From contig JAGCEE010000065.1 in assembly GCA_017650795.1 (NCBI GenBank), positions 1 to 7,138 of the forward strand: a stretch of DNA of 7,138 nucleotides, read 5' to 3'. Every line of letters starts with the position of its first letter. The stretch's first letter is position 1. Below are positions 6,375-7,138 of this stretch, piece after piece. This DNA comes from Clostridia bacterium (GTDB lineage: Bacteria > Bacillota > Clostridia > Christensenellales > UBA1242). Under the pieces are notes generated by a model, which was not told where the DNA came from, did no database searches, and was given only the letters and a program-made list of their open reading frames with translations. The position numbers and the translations under genes are program-made.

Positions 6375-6464
6375 ATGCTACTAGCAACATTTTCGGAAAT
6401 TTTCATACCAATAGTATTTATTTTTTTGCTTGCAATATTCTTTGGTTTTTTAATAAATGCTTAA
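6375..6464 (+). CDS. 29-residue single-pass membrane micro-protein, unrecognised
   Basis: I do not recognise this 29-codon ORF. It begins MLLATFSEIF and is almost wholly hydrophobic from residue 9 to 27 (IFIPIVFIFLLAIFFGFL core), enough for one membrane helix. Glu8 is the only charged residue, and there are no basic residues at either end. Support for translation is strong: AAGGAG (6363-6368) lies six bases before the ATG and is the best ribosome binding site in the window, with an extended -10 promoter just upstream. It sits between tgt and a YrzE-type gene, the place where yajC (SecDF-YajC translocon accessory) is normally found. YajC also has a single N-terminal helix, but the RPQ motif and soluble domain are absent and no other frame restores them. 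It could be a free small membrane protein, a YajC remnant or replacement, or a leader peptide for the hairpin beyond it. Confidence 0.6.
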   Translation: MLLATFSEIFIPIVFIFLLAIFFGFLINA

Positions 6465-6481
6465 ATATAAGAATATAATTT

Positions 6482-6520
6482 AAAATCCTCTCATACCTTA
6501 TTGGTATAGGGGGATTTTTT
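6482..6520 (+). terminator. Terminator-like hairpin that buries the next gene's ribosome binding site
   Basis: The left arm (6482-6497) and right arm (6503-6518) pair over 16 positions around the loop TTATT, with one C-A mismatch and two G-U pairs. Six Ts (6515-6520) end exactly at the ATG of the downstream gene. That is the form of an intrinsic terminator, but its right arm GGGGGA (6509-6514) is also the only plausible Shine-Dalgarno for that gene. Formation of the hairpin would therefore either stop transcription before the start codon or block translation. It begins 17 bases after the micro-ORF stop. Confidence 0.7.
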
Positions 6521-6928
6521 ATGGAAAAAACAGCTTCTTATAATGTGGGTGATAAGGGCTTTATTAAAACTGTAATAAAAGGTGCTTTGATAGCATTATC
6601 AATATCTTTGGTGTCCATTTGTGTGTTTGCTTTTTTACTTAGATTTTTTGAAATAAGTGCAGATTTAATTAAACCAATCAATCAGATAATAAAAATTATA
6701 AGTGTTTTGATTGGAACATTTATGTCACTTAAAAATATAAAAGAAATGGGACTTATCACTGGCTTTTTTATTGGAGTATTATATTCATTTCTAGCGTTTT
6801 TAATTTTCTCTATTTTAAATGGCTCAATATCTTTTAATCCATCGCTACTTAATGATATTTTGTTTGTAGGAATTTCTGGTGCAATAGCTGGTGTTTTTGC
6901 TGTAAATATATTCGGAAAAAGGAAGTAA
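6521..6928 (+). CDS. Four-helix membrane protein, TIGR04086/YrzE-like, function unknown
   Basis: A 135-residue integral membrane protein of unknown function. Four hydrophobic helices are visible at about 18-42, 50-70, 77-99 and 110-131, between a short polar N-terminus and a basic tail (GKRK). The last helix has the small-residue pattern GISGAIAGVFAVN (118-129 region), and helix 3 begins with GLITGFFIGVLYSFL. Length, four helices, the GVxxxN-like ending and location downstream of tgt all fit the TIGR04086 family, to which I believe B. subtilis YrzE belongs; I place it there from memory, not from a search. In Firmicutes such genes usually follow yajC. The ATG at 6521 has GGGGGA six bases upstream, but that site is inside the hairpin at 6482-6520. 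An in-frame GTG at 6545 lacks any ribosome binding site. A terminator follows 40 bases after the stop. Confidence 0.75.
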   Translation: MEKTASYNVGDKGFIKTVIKGALIALSISLVSICVFAFLLRFFEISADLIKPINQIIKIISVLIGTFMSLKNIKEMGLITGFFIGVLYSFLAFLIFSILNGSISFNPSLLNDILFVGISGAIAGVFAVNIFGKRK

Positions 6929-6967
6929 AAGCTTTAATCATTAATATTATTTATCATTTAGTTTTGT

Positions 6968-7007
6968 GAGTGCGCCACTAAAATAAAAGTGGCACACTCT
7001 TTTCTTT
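6968..7007 (+). terminator. Strong intrinsic terminator closing the membrane-protein unit
   Basis: GAGTGCGCCACT (6968-6979) pairs with AGTGGCACACTC (6988-6999) around an A-rich eight-base loop, 12 positions with a single C-A mismatch. The T-rich tail TTTTCTTT (7000-7007) follows. It is the most G+C-rich hairpin in the window. The tail is only on the plus strand, so it ends transcription from the left. Confidence 0.85.
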
Positions 7008-7069
7008 ATGTGCAAGTTGTATATAAACAAATTTTTGTCCATAATAACAATGGTTTTAATAAAAGTTTT

Positions 7070-7086
7070 GTCAAAAATTATTTGAC
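7070..7086. repeat. Dyad GTCAAA-N5-TTTGAC over the -35 box
   Basis: GTCAAA (7070-7075) and TTTGAC (7081-7086) are perfect inverted copies five bases apart. The right half supplies most of the -35 box of the promoter at 7082-7110. Position and symmetry are those of a repressor or activator site, but no cognate regulator is in the window. Confidence 0.4.
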
Positions 7087-7110
7087 TATTACTAATTATT
7101 TTATTATAAT
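7082..7110 (+). promoter_or_regulatory. Near-consensus sigma-A promoter at the right edge
   Basis: TTGACT (7082-7087) and a perfect TATAAT (7105-7110) are separated by the ideal 17 bases, the best promoter in the window. Transcription would start near 7117 and read out of the window to the right. No start codon with a ribosome binding site is seen before the end, so the gene it serves is unknown. Two dyads overlap its boxes. Confidence 0.75.
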
Positions 7111-7114
7111 TAGT
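7091..7114. repeat. Nine-base dyad covering the -10 box
   Basis: ACTAATTAT (7091-7099) and ATAATTAGT (7106-7114) are perfect inverted copies with a six-base spacer. The right half covers most of the -10 box. As DNA it is a candidate operator. It would be only partly present in the transcript, so an RNA role is unlikely. Confidence 0.4.
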
Positions 7115-7138
7115 CAGTAATAATTTGGCATAGTTAAT

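Noticed and set aside
6465..6520. A frameshifted remainder of yajC after the micro-ORF
   Set aside because: None of the three forward frames shows the RPQ motif or YajC soluble domain; the stretch is A/T spacer and hairpin.
1..7138. Recoded stop codons (TGA as tryptophan), since no gene uses TGA as stop
   Set aside because: Tryptophans seen are TGG and no in-frame TGA occurs; lack of TGA stops in so few genes fits AT bias.

Overview
This window comes from an AT-rich Gram-positive bacterium, most likely a clostridial-type Firmicute. By eye the G+C content is about one third. Ribosome binding sites are strong and purine-rich, terminators are classic U-tailed hairpins, and the gene order (yebC-ruvC-ruvA-ruvB-queA-tgt, then a small yrzE-like membrane protein gene) is one known in Firmicutes. 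Every complete gene reads on the plus strand. Tryptophans are encoded by TGG and no in-frame TGA appears, so the standard bacterial code fits.

Layout. Bases 1-165 look like a divergent intergenic region, with a good minus-strand promoter pointing out of the window and a weaker plus-strand promoter just before the first gene. From 166 to 4980 runs a compact cluster: a SpoU/TrmH-family RNA 2'-O-methyltransferase, YebC, RuvC, RuvA, RuvB and QueA. Spacing is tight; ruvA/ruvB overlap by one base and ruvB/queA by 17. A terminator at 5045-5066 and a promoter at 5068-5096 then separate queA from tgt (5114-6226). After tgt comes an AT-rich gap with an extended -10 promoter, a 29-codon membrane micro-ORF (6375-6464), a terminator-like hairpin that contains the ribosome binding site of the next gene (6482-6520), and a four-helix membrane protein of the TIGR04086/YrzE type (6521-6928). 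A strong terminator (6968-7007) closes this unit. The last bases hold a near-consensus promoter with two overlapping dyads; its gene lies beyond the right edge.

How the genes work together. RuvABC is the complete Holliday junction machine: RuvA binds the junction, RuvB drives branch migration and RuvC cuts. QueA and Tgt are two steps of queuosine tRNA modification: Tgt inserts preQ1 at position 34 and QueA adds the epoxycyclopentane-forming ribosyl group. YebC and the methyltransferase are a translation/regulatory factor and an RNA-modifying enzyme that often sit near these loci.

Most of the window is conserved housekeeping DNA. I did not find a convincing new multi-gene system. The part most worth a second look is 6317-6928: the micro-ORF sits where yajC is usually found and is followed by a hairpin that could attenuate transcription, or block translation, of the downstream membrane protein.
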